Positions 18,236 to 29,431 are shown, counted from the stretch's first letter. The stretch: 64,000 nt of DNA from Shewanella basaltis (GCF_023283885.1 NZ_JAKILA010000011.1:1-64000); one strand, 5' to 3'. The notes: generated by a model from the letters alone, not told the origin. Program-made: numbers and translations.

Positions 18236-20827
18236 CTAGTTAGCCACAATGCTTAACAGTTTGCCTGGCACGTAAATCACTTTACGTATGTTTAAGCCTT
18301 CAGTGTGCTTTTGTACATGCTCATCGCTCATGCCGAGTGCTTCAACATCTTCTTTTGACGCATCAGCAGCTACGGTGATTTTTGCACGCACTTTACCGTT
18401 AACTTGAACCACAATCAGTTTACTGTCTTCAACTAATGCAGACTCGTCAACTTCAGGCCAGCGGCTGTCTTCGATGTTGCTTTGGTTACCGAGCTCTTTC
18501 CACACGGTAAAGGCAATGTGCGGAACGATTGGGTAAAGTAGGCGAGTCACTGCTGACAGCGCTTCAGCAAGTAATGCACGGTCTTGTGCGCTTTCTTGTG
18601 GTGCTTTTAATAAGTGATTCATCAATTCCATTATCGATGCCACAGCAGTGTTAAACATTTGGCGGCGGCTAATGTCATCACTGACTTTCGCAATCGTTTT
18701 GTGTAGTTCACGGCGCAGTGCTTTTTGATCAGCATTTAATTTGCTGGCATCAAGTGCTTCTGTTGGGCCTGCAGCAACATGGTCGCTGGCCAGTTTCCAG
18801 AAACGTTTAATAAAACGATGTGCCCCTTCAACGCCAGACTCTTGCCACTCAAGTGTTAGTTCTGGTGGTGATGCAAACATCATAAATAAACGGACGGTGT
18901 CAGCACCGTATTTTTCAACCATGACTTGTGGGTCGATACCGTTATTTTTTGACTTAGACATCTTGCTCATACCGGTGTAAACCAGTTCGTTGCCTTGATT
19001 GTCTACCGCTTTAAGGATACGGCCTTTATCGTCTTTTTCTTGTACGGTTACGTCTAAAGGTGATACCCATACACGGGCACCTTTGTCGTTGGTGTAGTAG
19101 TAAGCATCGGCTAATACCATGCCTTGTGTTAATAGCTGTTTAGCCGGCTCGTTACTGTTTACTAAACCAGCATCACGCAATAACTTGTGGAAGAAACGGA
19201 AGTAAAGCAAATGCATACACGCGTGTTCAATACCACCAATGTATTGATCGACAGGTAGCCAGTAGTTTGCTTTAGCCGGATCTAACATTTCATCTGCATG
19301 CGGGCTACAGTAACGCGCATAATACCAAGACGATTCCATAAAGGTATCAAAGGTATCGGTTTCGCGCAGTGCGGCCTGACCATTGACAGTGGTTTCTGCC
19401 CAAGCTTTATCGGCTTTGATTGGGCTTTGGATACCGTCCATTACCACATCTTCTGGCAGAATTACGGGTAATTGATCTTCAGGTGTAGGGATAACAGTGC
19501 CGTCAGCTAAGGTTACCATTGGGATAGGTGCACCCCAGTAACGTTGACGAGACACCCCCCAATCACGCAGGCGGTAATTCACCTGACGTTTACCTTTTCC
19601 TTCAGCGGTTAAACGAGCGTCGATTGCGTCAAACGCCGCTTGAAACGCTAGGCCGTCTAATTCTGGGAACGCATCGCCAGAGTTAAATACCACCCCTTTG
19701 TCGGTGAACGCTTCTTTGCTGATGTCTAACTCGCCGTCAAGTGGCTTAATAACCGCTTCAATGGCTAAATTATATTTAGTGGCAAATTCATAATCGCGTT
19801 GATCATGTGCAGGAACCGACATTACGGCACCAGTGCCATAATTCATCAATACAAAGTTAGCAACCCAAATTGGCACCAGTTTGCCGGTAATAGGGTGTAC
19901 GGCGTTTAAGCCTGTTGCAACGCCTTTTTTCTCCATCGAAGCCATGGCGGCTTCGGTGGTGTCAGCGTTTTTACATTCTTCTAAAAACTCAGCTAATTGC
20001 GGGTTGTCTTGCGCAGCTTGTATTGCCAGCGGGTGACCGGCTGCAATGGCAACATAGGTCACACCCATTAAGGTATCAGGGCGCGTGGTATAGATATCAA
20101 AGCTTGCATCACTGTCTGCTACCGCAAAGGTCATTTCGATACCTTCGCTACGGCCAATCCAGTTACGTTGCATGGCTTTAACCTGTTCAGGCCAGCCATC
20201 TAATGTATCGATGTCGTTAAGCAGTTCTTCAGCGTAGTCAGTAATTTTAATGAACCACTGTGGAATTTCTTTTTGTACCACTTCAGTGTCACAACGCCAG
20301 CAACAACCGTCTTGAACTTGCTCGTTTGCCAGTACGGTTTCGTCGTTTGGACACCAGTTTACTGATGAGGTTTTTTTGTACACTAAGCCTTTTTCATATA
20401 GCTTAGTGAAAAACCATTGCTCCCAACGATAATACTCAGGGGTACAGGTGGCAATTTCACGGCTCCAATCATAACCAAAACCTAATAATTTAAGCTGGTT
20501 TTTCATGTAGTTGATATTTTCGTATGTCCACGGTGCTGGAGAGGTCTTGTTATTGATCGCGGCATTCTCTGCAGGCAGACCAAAAGAGTCCCAACCAATC
20601 GGTTGCAACACATTTTTACCTTGCAAACGTTGATATCGTGCCACAACATCACCTATGGTGTAGTTACGGACGTGGCCCATGTGAAGACGGCCTGAAGGAT
20701 ACGGGAACATAGAAAGACAATAGAATTTTTCTTTGCTTTCATCTTCAGTGACTTCAAAGGTTTTATGTTCTTGCCAGTGCTTTTGCACTAAGGCTTCAAT
20801 TTCTGAGGGATTATATTGCTCTTGCAT
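18236..20827 (-). CDS. leuS: Leucyl-tRNA synthetase
   Basis: A class I aminoacyl-tRNA synthetase of about 863 residues that charges tRNA-Leu. The HIGH-type motif is [15 protein letters not shown] near residue 45. The CP1 editing domain includes [29 protein letters not shown] is near residue 620. The C-terminal domain closes [14 protein letters not shown]. An in-frame ATG at 20845 adds six residues; the ATG before [10 protein letters not shown] matches the family start. It is the first gene of the block running to lipA. Confidence 0.97.
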   Translation of the reverse strand: MQEQYNPSEIEALVQKHWQEHKTFEVTEDESKEKFYCLSMFPYPSGRLHMGHVRNYTIGDVVARYQRLQGKNVLQPIGWDSFGLPAENAAINNKTSPAPWTYENINYMKNQLKLLGFGYDWSREIATCTPEYYRWEQWFFTKLYEKGLVYKKTSSVNWCPNDETVLANEQVQDGCCWRCDTEVVQKEIPQWFIKITDYAEELLNDIDTLDGWPEQVKAMQRNWIGRSEGIEMTFAVADSDASFDIYTTRPDTLMGVTYVAIAAGHPLAIQAAQDNPQLAEFLEECKNADTTEAAMASMEKKGVATGLNAVHPITGKLVPIWVANFVLMNYGTGAVMSVPAHDQRDYEFATKYNLAIEAVIKPLDGELDISKEAFTDKGVVFNSGDAFPELDGLAFQAAFDAIDARLTAEGKGKRQVNYRLRDWGVSRQRYWGAPIPMVTLADGTVIPTPEDQLPVILPEDVVMDGIQSPIKADKAWAETTVNGQAALRETDTFDTFMESSWYYARYCSPHADEMLDPAKANYWLPVDQYIGGIEHACMHLLYFRFFHKLLRDAGLVNSNEPAKQLLTQGMVLADAYYYTNDKGARVWVSPLDVTVQEKDDKGRILKAVDNQGNELVYTGMSKMSKSKNNGIDPQVMVEKYGADTVRLFMMFASPPELTLEWQESGVEGAHRFIKRFWKLASDHVAAGPTEALDASKLNADQKALRRELHKTIAKVSDDISRRQMFNTAVASIMELMNHLLKAPQESAQDRALLAEALSAVTRLLYPIVPHIAFTVWKELGNQSNIEDSRWPEVDESALVEDSKLIVVQVNGKVRAKITVAADASKEDVEALGMSDEHVQKHTEGLNIRKVIYVPGKLLSIVAN

Positions 20828-20947
20828 CAATCTATTTCCGGCCATGCCGCCTATTGTTTGATCTAACGCTCAACAGCGCGATTTATAACTGCATAGAATA
20901 AACCAGAAGTGATCTATTAAAAAGGTGCGTATTAAGGAGTATTACCT

Positions 20948-21448
20948 ATGAGTGGAAAAAGTTCAGCACTATTAGCCTTATATCAATCACTATTTGAACA
21001 GGTGAAAACCAAGTTCGATGAAGATAACTCATTGACTGCTAAAAGTTTGTTTAAGTCTGTTACCCAAGGGAAAGCCTATTTACAACTTAAATCAAATGCC
21101 GATGAAGAAGAATTAGCCTTAGTAGAAGAATTTTTAAAGCGAGACATTGCAGCCTTTTTAAGTGAACAAAACGCAGATAATTTGAGTCTCAGCCCAACGG
21201 TTATTGGTATTGAGAACACATTATGGCAATGGCTTAGTGAAATAACAGACCGTAGCCAAGTTGAATGGCATGAACTTTTACAAGATTTCAAGCATCATGG
21301 CGTTTATAAGTCTGGGGAAATCATTAACCAAGGTAAATTGACGTGCAATAAGTGTGGTCATCAAATGCAAATCGATTTTCCTGGAGTCATCCCCGACTGT
21401 CCTAAATGCGATTATGATGAGTTTTCACGCGAGCCATTGACACCATAA
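20948..21448 (+). CDS. ybeL: Zinc-ribbon protein of the YbeL/DUF1451 family
   Basis: A 166-residue protein with a helical N-terminal two-thirds and a C-terminal zinc ribbon: CNKCGHQMQ and, 17 residues on, CPKCDYDEF. DUF1451 proteins are of unknown function. The gene is divergent from leuS, as ybeL is in enterobacteria, and has an AAGGAG ribosome site. It converges on the next gene with only 15 bases between the stops. Confidence 0.9.
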   Translation: MSGKSSALLALYQSLFEQVKTKFDEDNSLTAKSLFKSVTQGKAYLQLKSNADEEELALVEEFLKRDIAAFLSEQNADNLSLSPTVIGIENTLWQWLSEITDRSQVEWHELLQDFKHHGVYKSGEIINQGKLTCNKCGHQMQIDFPGVIPDCPKCDYDEFSREPLTP

Positions 21449-21463
21449 ACACTAATAGTTCAC

Positions 21464-21754
21464 TTAAAACTCGACTCGGTAACGGCAATGCTTTGTGCTG
21501 CTGTTACCGATCATTTCATCGTAAGCGGTTTGTATCTCTATTATTGCGTAATGTATTCCATGTTGCTTAAGCAACGCTTCAGCCTGTGTAATCGAGTTCA
21601 GGCTCATTAACTTACCCGCTTTATCGCGAGCACTTTTAAAATTACCTTGCTCATCTTCTATTCCAAGTAAGTAATGATTTGAATCGGCGTAACTGATAAT
21701 GGTTGGATGTTGACTGTGTTGGTTAATGGCTGACTTTATTTCTGATAATTGCAT
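21464..21754 (-). CDS. DUF6482-type small protein
   Basis: A 96-residue soluble protein resembling the DUF6482 family common in Shewanella and Vibrio. It shows an SYADSNHYLLGIED strand pair, then KAGKLMSLNSITQAEALL and a basic C-terminus. No function is known and no catalytic motif is seen. It is a single gene between ybeL and lnt, with its own short upstream region. Confidence 0.7.
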   Translation of the reverse strand: MQLSEIKSAINQHSQHPTIISYADSNHYLLGIEDEQGNFKSARDKAGKLMSLNSITQAEALLKQHGIHYAIIEIQTAYDEMIGNSSTKHCRYRVEF

Positions 21755-21837
21755 GATCGCCTCCGTTGCTGAGTAAGATATATTACGGTGGCCAGGTCGT
21801 TATAGTTCAATATTTAATCAACAATTCATGTGAAGGG

Positions 21838-21873
21838 TAAAAAAATAGGTTACCTCAATAAGATAACCTATTT
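21838..21873 (-). terminator. Terminator after lnt
   Basis: Reverse-strand hairpin (AAATAGGTTA / TAACCTATTT) followed by a T-run, 24 bases after the lnt stop. Confidence 0.85.
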
Positions 21874-21897
21874 ATCGTAGCTGTTTATTTTTGTTGA

Positions 21898-23460
21898 TTA
21901 CTTGCGCAGATAATTGACTACGCCCATCAATAACAGTAAGCCACACAATATCAGTAGTGGCAATTGACCTATTTTTCTAAACCAGGTTTCGCCTTTGTAA
22001 AGCGCGACGTTTGCCACGAGTACACCGGTTTCAAATTGTGCAATGGCATCGGTTATACGCCCATGTGGATCGACAACTGCGGTGACGCCGTTATTAGTGC
22101 CGCGCAGCAGTGGTTTACCCATCTCAATTGCTCGCATCTGAGCAATTTCCATGTGCTGCAATGGCCCGTTTGATGCGCCAAACCAAGCGTCGTTAGACAC
22201 CGTAAGCAGCATGTCTGTTTGATTGGTCACACTGGCTCTAACCTGCTCAGGAAAGACTATTTCGTAACAAATAGCTGGTGCAATATGGTAACCCACCGCC
22301 GCGAGATTTTTTTGCGTGTAATCGCCACGTTGAAATGATGACATGGGCAAATTAAAAAATGGTGCAATGGGGCGCAGTAAGTCACCAAATGGCACAAATT
22401 CACCTATAGGTAACAAATGATGCTTTTTAAATTCATTTGTGCCATTACCAAGGTAATCAGCACCTTGTTGCTGCTTTTGATTATGGTTGCCTAATACAAT
22501 CAGTGAATTATAGAAGTCATCTTGCTGGTGGCTAATAATGCCAGTAATGATGGCCATATTATTGATGTTGGCAACTTGGTTCGCATTGGCTAAAAAGTCT
22601 TCTACCATGGCTTCTGGTGCAGGAATTGCAGCTTCTGGCCAAATGACTATATCAACGCTGGAAGTTTCATCAAACTGAGCACGAGTGAGATCCATGTATT
22701 TGAGCATGGTTGGCCATAATGCATCGGGCTCCCATTTCATACTTTGGGGAATATTGCCTTGTACCAAAGCAACTTTAACTGATTTTCCACTTGGTGCGAT
22801 AGGGTTTAACTGTGGTGCTGCCCATGCACTTAACGCCAGTATTGGGATAATGATTAACACTGGCAAAATGCGCTTTTGCGTCAATAACAGTAACGCACCT
22901 GCGACCAGTGCCACAATAAAGCTAAGCCCAAGTGCACCAATAAAACTGGCTAATTCACTTAATGGCCCTACGGTTTGGCTGTAACCTGCCCATAGCCACG
23001 GAAACCCTGTAAGTATCCAGCCCCTTAACCACTCTGTGAGTACCCATAACGCAGGGAACAAGCCCAAGTAGACCAAGTAAGGTGATAAGGGATGTTTACG
23101 TGTTTGGGATAACTTATTAAGCAAATAACCACATATAGCAGGGTAAATGGCCAAATAAAGTGCCAAAATGGCCATGAGAGCCATAGACACAAAAATAGGC
23201 ATTCCGCCAAAAGTATCTATGCTGACATGCACCCAACTAATGCCGACAACAAAGCAACCAAAGCCAAAACTAAGCCAATAAAGTAGGCTCTGTTTTGCAT
23301 TCAATGTTTGGCTTTGCCATAGTGCAAATGCGAGTGCTAATGGGAAGGCCGCCCAGATTTCATAGGGCGCAAAAGATAATGCCGTACTGGCGCCAGCAAT
23401 AAATGCTGTCACCAGACTGACAATACTCATGGTTGAGTATATAGATTGTTTTGTTAACAC
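21898..23460 (-). CDS. lnt: Apolipoprotein N-acyltransferase
   Basis: A 520-residue inner-membrane enzyme that adds the third acyl chain to lipoproteins. About six N-terminal membrane helices are followed by a periplasmic nitrilase-like domain with the Glu in IVIWPEAAIPAPE and the catalytic Cys in APAICYEIVFPEQ; SNDAWFGASNGPLQH is also conserved. The start at 23460 is GTG, three bases after the corC stop. The order ybeZ-ybeY-corC-lnt is the conserved operon. Confidence 0.96.
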   Translation of the reverse strand: MLTKQSIYSTMSIVSLVTAFIAGASTALSFAPYEIWAAFPLALAFALWQSQTLNAKQSLLYWLSFGFGCFVVGISWVHVSIDTFGGMPIFVSMALMAILALYLAIYPAICGYLLNKLSQTRKHPLSPYLVYLGLFPALWVLTEWLRGWILTGFPWLWAGYSQTVGPLSELASFIGALGLSFIVALVAGALLLLTQKRILPVLIIIPILALSAWAAPQLNPIAPSGKSVKVALVQGNIPQSMKWEPDALWPTMLKYMDLTRAQFDETSSVDIVIWPEAAIPAPEAMVEDFLANANQVANINNMAIITGIISHQQDDFYNSLIVLGNHNQKQQQGADYLGNGTNEFKKHHLLPIGEFVPFGDLLRPIAPFFNLPMSSFQRGDYTQKNLAAVGYHIAPAICYEIVFPEQVRASVTNQTDMLLTVSNDAWFGASNGPLQHMEIAQMRAIEMGKPLLRGTNNGVTAVVDPHGRITDAIAQFETGVLVANVALYKGETWFRKIGQLPLLILCGLLLLMGVVNYLRK

Positions 23461-23463
23461 GAT

Positions 23464-24342
23464 TTAGTCGTCGAATTCTTCGCTGATGTTAGGGTCAGGT
23501 AGCTTAACACGAAGTTGCACTAATCTGCGGTTATCTGCATTGATGACTTTAAATTCAATATTGTCGATGACAATACTCTCATTTCGCTCTGGTAAGTGAC
23601 CAAATGCGTGTGATACCAAGCCACCGACTGTGTCGAATTCTTCGTCACTAAAGTGGGTGCCACATGCTTCGTTAAAGTCGTCAATTTCAGTTAAGGCTTT
23701 TACCATAAACACGGTATTACTGAGTTTTTTGATTTCAGTGTCTTCTACCGAGTTGTGGTCAAATTCGTCTTCAATTTCGCCAACGATTTCTTCCAAAATA
23801 TCTTCAATGGTGACTAAGCCTGATACGCCACCGTATTCATCAACAACAATCGCCATGTGGTAGCGTTGCGAACGGAATTCTTTAAGCAGTACATCAACCC
23901 GTTTGCTTTCAGGTACCACAACCGCCGGGCGGATCACTTGAGTCAGTGTGAAGGGTTCCTCTGAATGCTTGAAGCCGTATTTAATCAAATCTTTGGCAAG
24001 TAAAATGCCTTCGATATGATCTTTATCTTCATTGACAACAGGAAAACGAGAATGACCAGAATCGATAACTGTTTCTAACAGTTGCTCGACACTGCAGTCG
24101 ATTTGAATGGTTACTATTTGTGACCGCGGGATCATAATGTCGCGCACACGCAGGTCTGAAACCTCTAATACACCTTTAATCATTTCGCGAGTGTCTTCGG
24201 TTATCAGGTCGCGCATTTCTGCACCTGCAATGACGTCGACTAGGTCTTCGCGATTTTGAGGTTCGCCCTGAAATAATTGGTTGATTTTATCGAACCAGCT
24301 TCTCTTATGGGCGTTTGTACTCGGGGGGATATCGTCACTCAT
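23464..24342 (-). CDS. corC: CNNM/CorC-type transporter-associated protein CorC
   Basis: A 292-residue cytoplasmic protein with two CBS domains (roughly 75-200; VRDIMIPRSQIVTI starts the first) and a C-terminal CorC/HlyC domain (about 210-285, with DTVGGLVSHAFGHLPERNE). CorC has been linked to Mg/Co efflux, and in the conserved lnt operon it is also discussed as a partner in membrane processes. It has no membrane segments here. It is 45 bases downstream of ybeY. Confidence 0.93.
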   Translation of the reverse strand: MSDDIPPSTNAHKRSWFDKINQLFQGEPQNREDLVDVIAGAEMRDLITEDTREMIKGVLEVSDLRVRDIMIPRSQIVTIQIDCSVEQLLETVIDSGHSRFPVVNEDKDHIEGILLAKDLIKYGFKHSEEPFTLTQVIRPAVVVPESKRVDVLLKEFRSQRYHMAIVVDEYGGVSGLVTIEDILEEIVGEIEDEFDHNSVEDTEIKKLSNTVFMVKALTEIDDFNEACGTHFSDEEFDTVGGLVSHAFGHLPERNESIVIDNIEFKVINADNRRLVQLRVKLPDPNISEEFDD

Positions 24343-24387
24343 AATATTTTTCTAAACACAGCTATCTATCAGATTTACCGTGTTTAT

Positions 24388-24855
24388 TTATGCTTCCTTA
24401 TAGGGGTCTGAAAAACCTAAGCCTTCAACAAGTTGGGTCTCTAATGACTCCATCTCATCGGCTTCCTCATCGATAATATGGTCATAGCCCAGCAAATGCA
24501 AGCAGCCGTGAATGACCATGTGTGCCCAATGGGCATTTAACGGTTTATTTTGTTCAATTGCCTCTTGTTCAACCACGCTTGCACAAATGACTAAATCACC
24601 TAAAAGTGGTAGTTCAACTTCAGGTGGCGCTTCAAACGGAAACGATAAAACATTTGTGGGTTTGTCTTTGCCGCGATAAGTCTTGTTCAGTTGTTGGCTT
24701 TCAGCAACATCAACCACTCGTATGGTGAGCTCAACCTCAGGCATGGTTTGGCCAATGGCTGTGCGTACCCAGGTTTCAAACTCTGCTTGTGATGGCAAGT
24801 TTGGGGCTTGGATTGCAATTTGCAGATCGAGATCTAATTTGATTGCTTGGCTCAT
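24388..24855 (-). CDS. ybeY: Endoribonuclease YbeY
   Basis: A 155-residue zinc metalloprotein for 16S rRNA 3'-end maturation and ribosome quality control. The zinc triad is H116-x3-H120-x5-H126 in [28 protein letters not shown] near 65-75 is also a family signature. The start overlaps the ybeZ stop by four bases (ATGA type), giving tight translational coupling. Confidence 0.97.
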   Translation of the reverse strand: MSQAIKLDLDLQIAIQAPNLPSQAEFETWVRTAIGQTMPEVELTIRVVDVAESQQLNKTYRGKDKPTNVLSFPFEAPPEVELPLLGDLVICASVVEQEAIEQNKPLNAHWAHMVIHGCLHLLGYDHIIDEEADEMESLETQLVEGLGFSDPYKEA

Positions 24856-25916
24856 TGGGCCGGGTCCTGTGTTTCTTGCTGAAGACGTTTTTGCTCACGT
24901 TCGCGGTAGGCTTGTTCTTTTGCTGCCTTTTCGATTTGCTCTTGCTGCTCAAATGCTTCATACGCCTCAACAATACGGGCAACCACAGGGTGACGTACCA
25001 CATCTTGTGCGATAAAGAAGTTAAAGCTGATTTCTGGGACTTCACTTAGGACTTCAATTGCATGGCGAAGCCCTGATTTTTGGCTGCGAGGTAAATCGAT
25101 TTGGGTGATGTCACCTGTGATCACCGCGCGTGAATTAAAACCAATACGAGTTAAGAACATTTTCATTTGTTCTACTGTGGTGTTTTGGCTTTCATCCAAA
25201 ATAATAAATGCATCATTGAGTGTGCGGCCGCGCATATAAGCAAGTGGGGCCACTTCAATGACGCTACGTTCAATCAGTTTTTCAACTTTCTCAAAGCCCA
25301 TCATTTCGAACAATGCATCGTAAAGCGGGCGTAAATAAGGGTCGACTTTTTGGCTTAAATCCCCTGGTAAAAAACCCAGTTTTTCACCGGCTTCAACCGC
25401 AGGGCGGGTCAGTAAAATACGGCGTACTTCTTGGCGTTCATAAGCATCTACTGCGGCTGCAACGGCAAGGTAGGTTTTACCGGTACCGGCAGGCCCAATA
25501 CCAAAGCTGATGTCGTGGCGGGTAATATTGTGCATGTATACGCTTTGATTTGGTGTGCGCGGCTTTATCACACCACGCTTGGTTTTAATGTGTACACTGC
25601 TGTCATCGTTGTCTTGTTCAGCTTCAAGATTGATGGCTTCTTGAATAGCCAAATGAACCACTTCGGGTTCTAAATCTGGAGTACTGCCTTTGACGGTTTG
25701 AGTTTCTATGTATAACTGACGTAACAAGTTATTGGCATTTAGTGCGTTGCGGGGCAAGCCTACAATGGTAAAGTGATTATTTTTATGGATAATTTCAACG
25801 CCTAAACGACGTTCTAGTTGCTTGATGTTGTCATCAAATGGGCCACATAGTGAGGCTAAACGGCGAGTATCTGACGGTTCTAGATACAAGTTCATGGTGG
25901 TGACTTTAGTGGTCAA
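24852..25916 (-). CDS. ybeZ: PhoH-like ATPase YbeZ
   Basis: A 354-residue PhoH-family NTPase. An N-terminal KH-like region is followed by Walker A GPAGTGKT (141-148), [20 protein letters not shown] as Walker B, and the C-terminal [16 protein letters not shown] helix, which is charged and low in complexity. It is thought to partner YbeY in rRNA metabolism. It is the first gene of the ybeZ-ybeY-corC-lnt operon; miaB upstream is separated by a terminator. Confidence 0.95.
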   Translation of the reverse strand: MTTKVTTMNLYLEPSDTRRLASLCGPFDDNIKQLERRLGVEIIHKNNHFTIVGLPRNALNANNLLRQLYIETQTVKGSTPDLEPEVVHLAIQEAINLEAEQDNDDSSVHIKTKRGVIKPRTPNQSVYMHNITRHDISFGIGPAGTGKTYLAVAAAVDAYERQEVRRILLTRPAVEAGEKLGFLPGDLSQKVDPYLRPLYDALFEMMGFEKVEKLIERSVIEVAPLAYMRGRTLNDAFIILDESQNTTVEQMKMFLTRIGFNSRAVITGDITQIDLPRSQKSGLRHAIEVLSEVPEISFNFFIAQDVVRHPVVARIVEAYEAFEQQEQIEKAAKEQAYREREQKRLQQETQDPAQ

Positions 25917-26030
25917 ATAAGGCTCCAGTGTTGAGTCGGTAACAACAATAAATTCAAAAACAGGACGTCATGTCCACAGTTTACGAGTGTCTTTATTGAA
26001 TTACCATAATATGACCTATTTTAGGCAAAA

Positions 26031-26055
26031 TTAAAGGCGGACTAGCCGCCTTTAA
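26031..26055 (-). terminator. Terminator after miaB
   Basis: Hairpin TTAAAGGCGG / CCGCCTTTAA followed on the reverse strand by a T-rich tail, 23 bases after the miaB stop. Confidence 0.75.
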
Positions 26056-26077
26056 CGTACACTCAAACTCGAGTCAT

Positions 26078-27502
26078 TTATGGTGTGTATTGTGTTACAC
26101 CCAAAACATCATCTTGTTTACGTTTAGCTAAAATGTCAGACGGACGTAAGCTGCGGCGTAGATCCATTTCATTTTCACCACGAATAAATTCGCCGCGTAA
26201 TGAGTTGGTATATACGTCAACAATTTTCACATCAACAAAACTGCCAATATGAGTGTGTGGTGCTTCAAAGTTCACCACGCGATTGTTTTCAGTACGACCG
26301 CGAAGCTCCATTGGATTCTTAACCGACGGACCTTCTACTAAAATACGTTGTACTGTGCCTAACATTTGGCGGCTATAACGCATGGCTTGTTGGGTAATAC
26401 GGTCTTGTAAAATAGCTAAACGCTGTTTCTTTTCGTCGTCGCTCACATCATCTGGCAAATCAGCCGCAGGCGTGCCAGGACGGGCGCTGTAAATAAAGCT
26501 AAAGCTGTGATCAAAGGCGACATCTTCAATTAGTTTCATGGTGTCGGCAAAATCTTCTGCCGTTTCACCTGGAAAGCCGATGATAAAGTCGGAGCTAATT
26601 TGAATATCTGGACGCGCTTTGCGTAAACGACGAATAATTGACTTATATTCAATCGCCATATGGCCACGCTTCATTTGGGTTAAAATACGATCAGAACCGG
26701 ATTGAACCGGTAAATGCAAGAAGCTGACTAATTCAGGCGTATCTTCATATACATCGATAATATCTTGAGTGAATTCAATCGGATGGCTGGTGGTAAAGCG
26801 CAAACGATCGATACCGTCGATTGAGGCGATTAAGCGCAACAATTCTGCAAAGGTACATATTTGGTCATCGTGGGTTGCACCACGGTAAGCATTAACGTTT
26901 TGGCCGAGTAAATTGACTTCACGTACGCCTTGCTCTGCTAGTTGGGCAACTTCAAGAATAATGTCATCTAATGGACGGCTGACTTCTTCACCGCGAGTGT
27001 ATGGCACGACACAAAAAGAACAGTATTTGCTGCAGCCTTCCATAATCGATACAAATGCCGTAGGACCGTCAGCACGCGGTTCTGGTAAACGGTCAAATTT
27101 TTCAATTTCAGGGAAACTGATATCGATAACGGCTTTTTCGCCACGCTGGATCTGCTCGATCATATCCGGTAGGCGATGTAAGGTTTGTGGGCCAAAAATA
27201 ATGTCAACGCATTGCGCGCGATCTTTAATGGCTTTACCTTCTTGCGAAGCCACACAACCACCCACACCAATAATCAAATTTGGATTTTTGTCTTTTAAAG
27301 TTTTCCAACGCCCTAGTTGATGGAAAACCTTCTCCTGCGCTTTTTCACGAATAGAGCAAGTATTGAGCAGCAGTACGTCTGCTTCGCTTGCATCTTCGGT
27401 CAAGGTATACCCTTGATAGTCGTCTAATAAATCAGCCATCTTAGATGAGTCGTACTCATTCATTTGACAGCCCCAGGTTTTAATATGAAGTTTTTTACTC
27501 AT
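26078..27502 (-). CDS. miaB: tRNA-2-methylthio-N6-isopentenyladenosine synthase
   Basis: A 474-residue methylthiotransferase acting on A37 of tRNAs that read U-starting codons. The N-terminal UPF0004 domain binds one cluster via the cysteines in [21 protein letters not shown] and GVGGCVAS. The radical-SAM site is [15 protein letters not shown] (around 155-170). A C-terminal TRAM domain follows (about 380-445). Length fits the family. It is monocistronic here and divergent from ubiF. Confidence 0.97.
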   Translation of the reverse strand: MSKKLHIKTWGCQMNEYDSSKMADLLDDYQGYTLTEDASEADVLLLNTCSIREKAQEKVFHQLGRWKTLKDKNPNLIIGVGGCVASQEGKAIKDRAQCVDIIFGPQTLHRLPDMIEQIQRGEKAVIDISFPEIEKFDRLPEPRADGPTAFVSIMEGCSKYCSFCVVPYTRGEEVSRPLDDIILEVAQLAEQGVREVNLLGQNVNAYRGATHDDQICTFAELLRLIASIDGIDRLRFTTSHPIEFTQDIIDVYEDTPELVSFLHLPVQSGSDRILTQMKRGHMAIEYKSIIRRLRKARPDIQISSDFIIGFPGETAEDFADTMKLIEDVAFDHSFSFIYSARPGTPAADLPDDVSDDEKKQRLAILQDRITQQAMRYSRQMLGTVQRILVEGPSVKNPMELRGRTENNRVVNFEAPHTHIGSFVDVKIVDVYTNSLRGEFIRGENEMDLRRSLRPSDILAKRKQDDVLGVTQYTP

Positions 27503-27735
27503 CAGTGCTCGCCGGTAAACAACAGTAAAAATAGCGCGATATTTTACCTGTTGTCGGACGCTCTGGCTAGCACTAGTGCAAGTTTCGCTCGTTTTCTATG
27601 AAAGTTTTTTATACCCATAAAATATGTAGTGTTTTAAGCACCTCGGTAAAACATTCTGATTATACTGATAAATAGCGTTATGTAATCGTTCTATTTGGGC
27701 GTTATTGTGGGGGAATTAACCGCATGCTTATGGGC

Positions 27736-27774
27736 TAAATCACGATTAATGCAGCGCAGCCTTTCCGTGATTTA
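27736..27774. repeat. Inverted repeat in the miaB-ubiF gap
   Basis: TAAATCACG (27736-27744) and CGTGATTTA (27766-27774) are perfect 9-base arms around a 21-base spacer in the 455-bp divergent region. It could be an operator or a small RNA stem. Nothing else was recognised in 27503-27957. Confidence 0.4.
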
Positions 27775-27957
27775 AAGATATAGGGCATAATCAAACGCAT
27801 TTGTAGATGGGTGGCCTAAGCCTGCGACATAATTTTATATCCTTATTGAGTTTGCCACGCTTTAGCGGTCAGGTTATTTATATGATAGGCAGCAAAATAA
27901 ACGGCTGACAGCCCAAGTCATTTACATCGTCGGCATTATGCCACTCAGTTACTTTTT

Positions 27958-29190
27958 ATGGATATTGACACCATGCAAGACATTCCAGACACAATGGATA
28001 CTCAATCTTCAACAGCTTACGATGCCGTGATTGTCGGTGGTGGCATGGTGGGCGCTGCTGCCGCCATTGGACTTGGGCAGCTTGGGTTAAAGATCGCCGT
28101 GATTGAAGCCCGTGCACCACAAGACTATGACCCTTTGCAGCAATTAGATGTGCGGGTTTCTGCCATTAGTGTGGCATCTGAGCAGCTGCTTATGCGTTTA
28201 GGCGCTATGGAAGCGTTATTAACCATGCGCCATGCGCCGTATGATGGTTTAGAAACTTGGGAAATGGATGGCTGTTTAACCGCTTTTACCGCTGAGCAAG
28301 TGGGGCAATCACATCTTGGTTATTTTTTTGAGAATCGTCTTATCCAGTTGAGCCTTTGGCTACAAATACGCGGTATGGCAAATATAGACCTTTTGTGCCC
28401 AAACAAGGTCAGTCAATTAACTCGTCGTGCTGAGTTGAATTCCATTGAGGTGACGTTAGAGGATGGCAGTCAACTGTCTACGCGCCTACTCGTTGGTGCT
28501 GACGGTGCTCATTCGCAAGTGCGCCAATGGGCTGGTATAGGGGTGACGGGGTGGGATTATGCTCAATCAGCAATGTTAATCAATATCCACACCCAAACAG
28601 AGCAGCAATCTGTTACTTGGCAACAGTTTACCCCTGCTGGCCCAAGAAGTTTATTACCGCTGCCCGGCAATCATGCATCACTGGTGTGGTATGACGACGC
28701 CAATCGCATAAAGCAGTTATCGCAATTAACCCCGTTGCAGTTAGCCGAACAAATTAGACAACACTTTCCATCAAGGTTAGACCCCAATTTTAGCGTACAA
28801 CATAGTGGCAGTTTTACCTTGACCCGTCGTCATGCGCAGCGTTATTACCAAGACAATTTGGTGATTATTGGTGATGCAGCCCACACCATCAACCCCCTCG
28901 CAGGTCAGGGGGTTAATATTGGTTTTAAAGATGTTGATGTGCTGGTGGCTCAGGTAGCCAATGCCATGGGCCGTGGAGAAACATGGTGGGACACCCGAGT
29001 GTTAAAGCGCTATCAACAAGCACGTTATTACGACAATCAACTGATGATGACGGCAATGGATGCCTTTTATGCCAGCTTTAGTAATGACCTATTGCCACTG
29101 AAGTTGTTGCGAAATGGCGCATTAAAACTGGCTAATATCGACTCACCGATAAAACGTAAAGTGCTAAAGTATGCTCTTGGGTTAAATTAA
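27958..29190 (+). CDS. ubiF: Ubiquinone-biosynthesis FAD monooxygenase UbiF
   Basis: A 410-residue UbiH/UbiF/COQ6-family flavin hydroxylase. The FAD site is VIVGGGMVGAAAAIGLGQLG (about 23-42); the GADGAHSQVR motif and the GDAAHTINPLAGQG motif follow. UbiF hydroxylates the quinol ring at the last hydroxylation step. The family paralogues are similar; I call UbiF from the divergent position next to miaB, as in E. coli. The first ATG lacks a strong ribosome site; an ATG five codons in is the alternative. Confidence 0.88.
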   Translation: MDIDTMQDIPDTMDTQSSTAYDAVIVGGGMVGAAAAIGLGQLGLKIAVIEARAPQDYDPLQQLDVRVSAISVASEQLLMRLGAMEALLTMRHAPYDGLETWEMDGCLTAFTAEQVGQSHLGYFFENRLIQLSLWLQIRGMANIDLLCPNKVSQLTRRAELNSIEVTLEDGSQLSTRLLVGADGAHSQVRQWAGIGVTGWDYAQSAMLINIHTQTEQQSVTWQQFTPAGPRSLLPLPGNHASLVWYDDANRIKQLSQLTPLQLAEQIRQHFPSRLDPNFSVQHSGSFTLTRRHAQRYYQDNLVIIGDAAHTINPLAGQGVNIGFKDVDVLVAQVANAMGRGETWWDTRVLKRYQQARYYDNQLMMTAMDAFYASFSNDLLPLKLLRNGALKLANIDSPIKRKVLKYALGLN

Positions 29191-29191
29191 G

Positions 29192-29356
29192 TAACCTCAG
29201 CCCTGGATAATAAATGCATTTTAAACAGTTGTTTATACCGATAACCTTGATAACTTTACTGGTAACAAAAACGCTATTACGCGTAAATTTGCCTAGTTAT
29301 CAGCGCAAATTTCAAGTTTGAATGTATCGTATGGGTTATTGGTAGAATCAAGGTTA
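29192..29356 (+). repeat. MITE-like repeat, diverged copy 3
   Basis: The sequence starts TAACCTCAGCCCTGGATAAT and ends CAAGGTTA. It contains a diverged but colinear version of the core of the copy at 44418-44615 (TAAATGCATTTTAAACAG, ACGCGTAAATTTGCCTAGTT, then TTTCAAGTTTGAATG). It has no gene and begins one base after the ubiF stop codon. Confidence 0.7.
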
Positions 29357-29405
29357 TTTATTCATCTCATAACAATCAAATATAACGAGCTAAACTTGTG
29401 GTTTG

Positions 29406-29431
29406 TTGACAAGCCATTTGAGTGCTAAAAT
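29406..29431 (+). promoter_or_regulatory. Probable pth promoter
   Basis: TTGACA at 29406-29411 and an extended -10 element TGCTAAAAT (29423-29431) lie about 95 bases before pth. The spacing is short (14 bases), so the extended -10 may be the main element. Confidence 0.4.
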
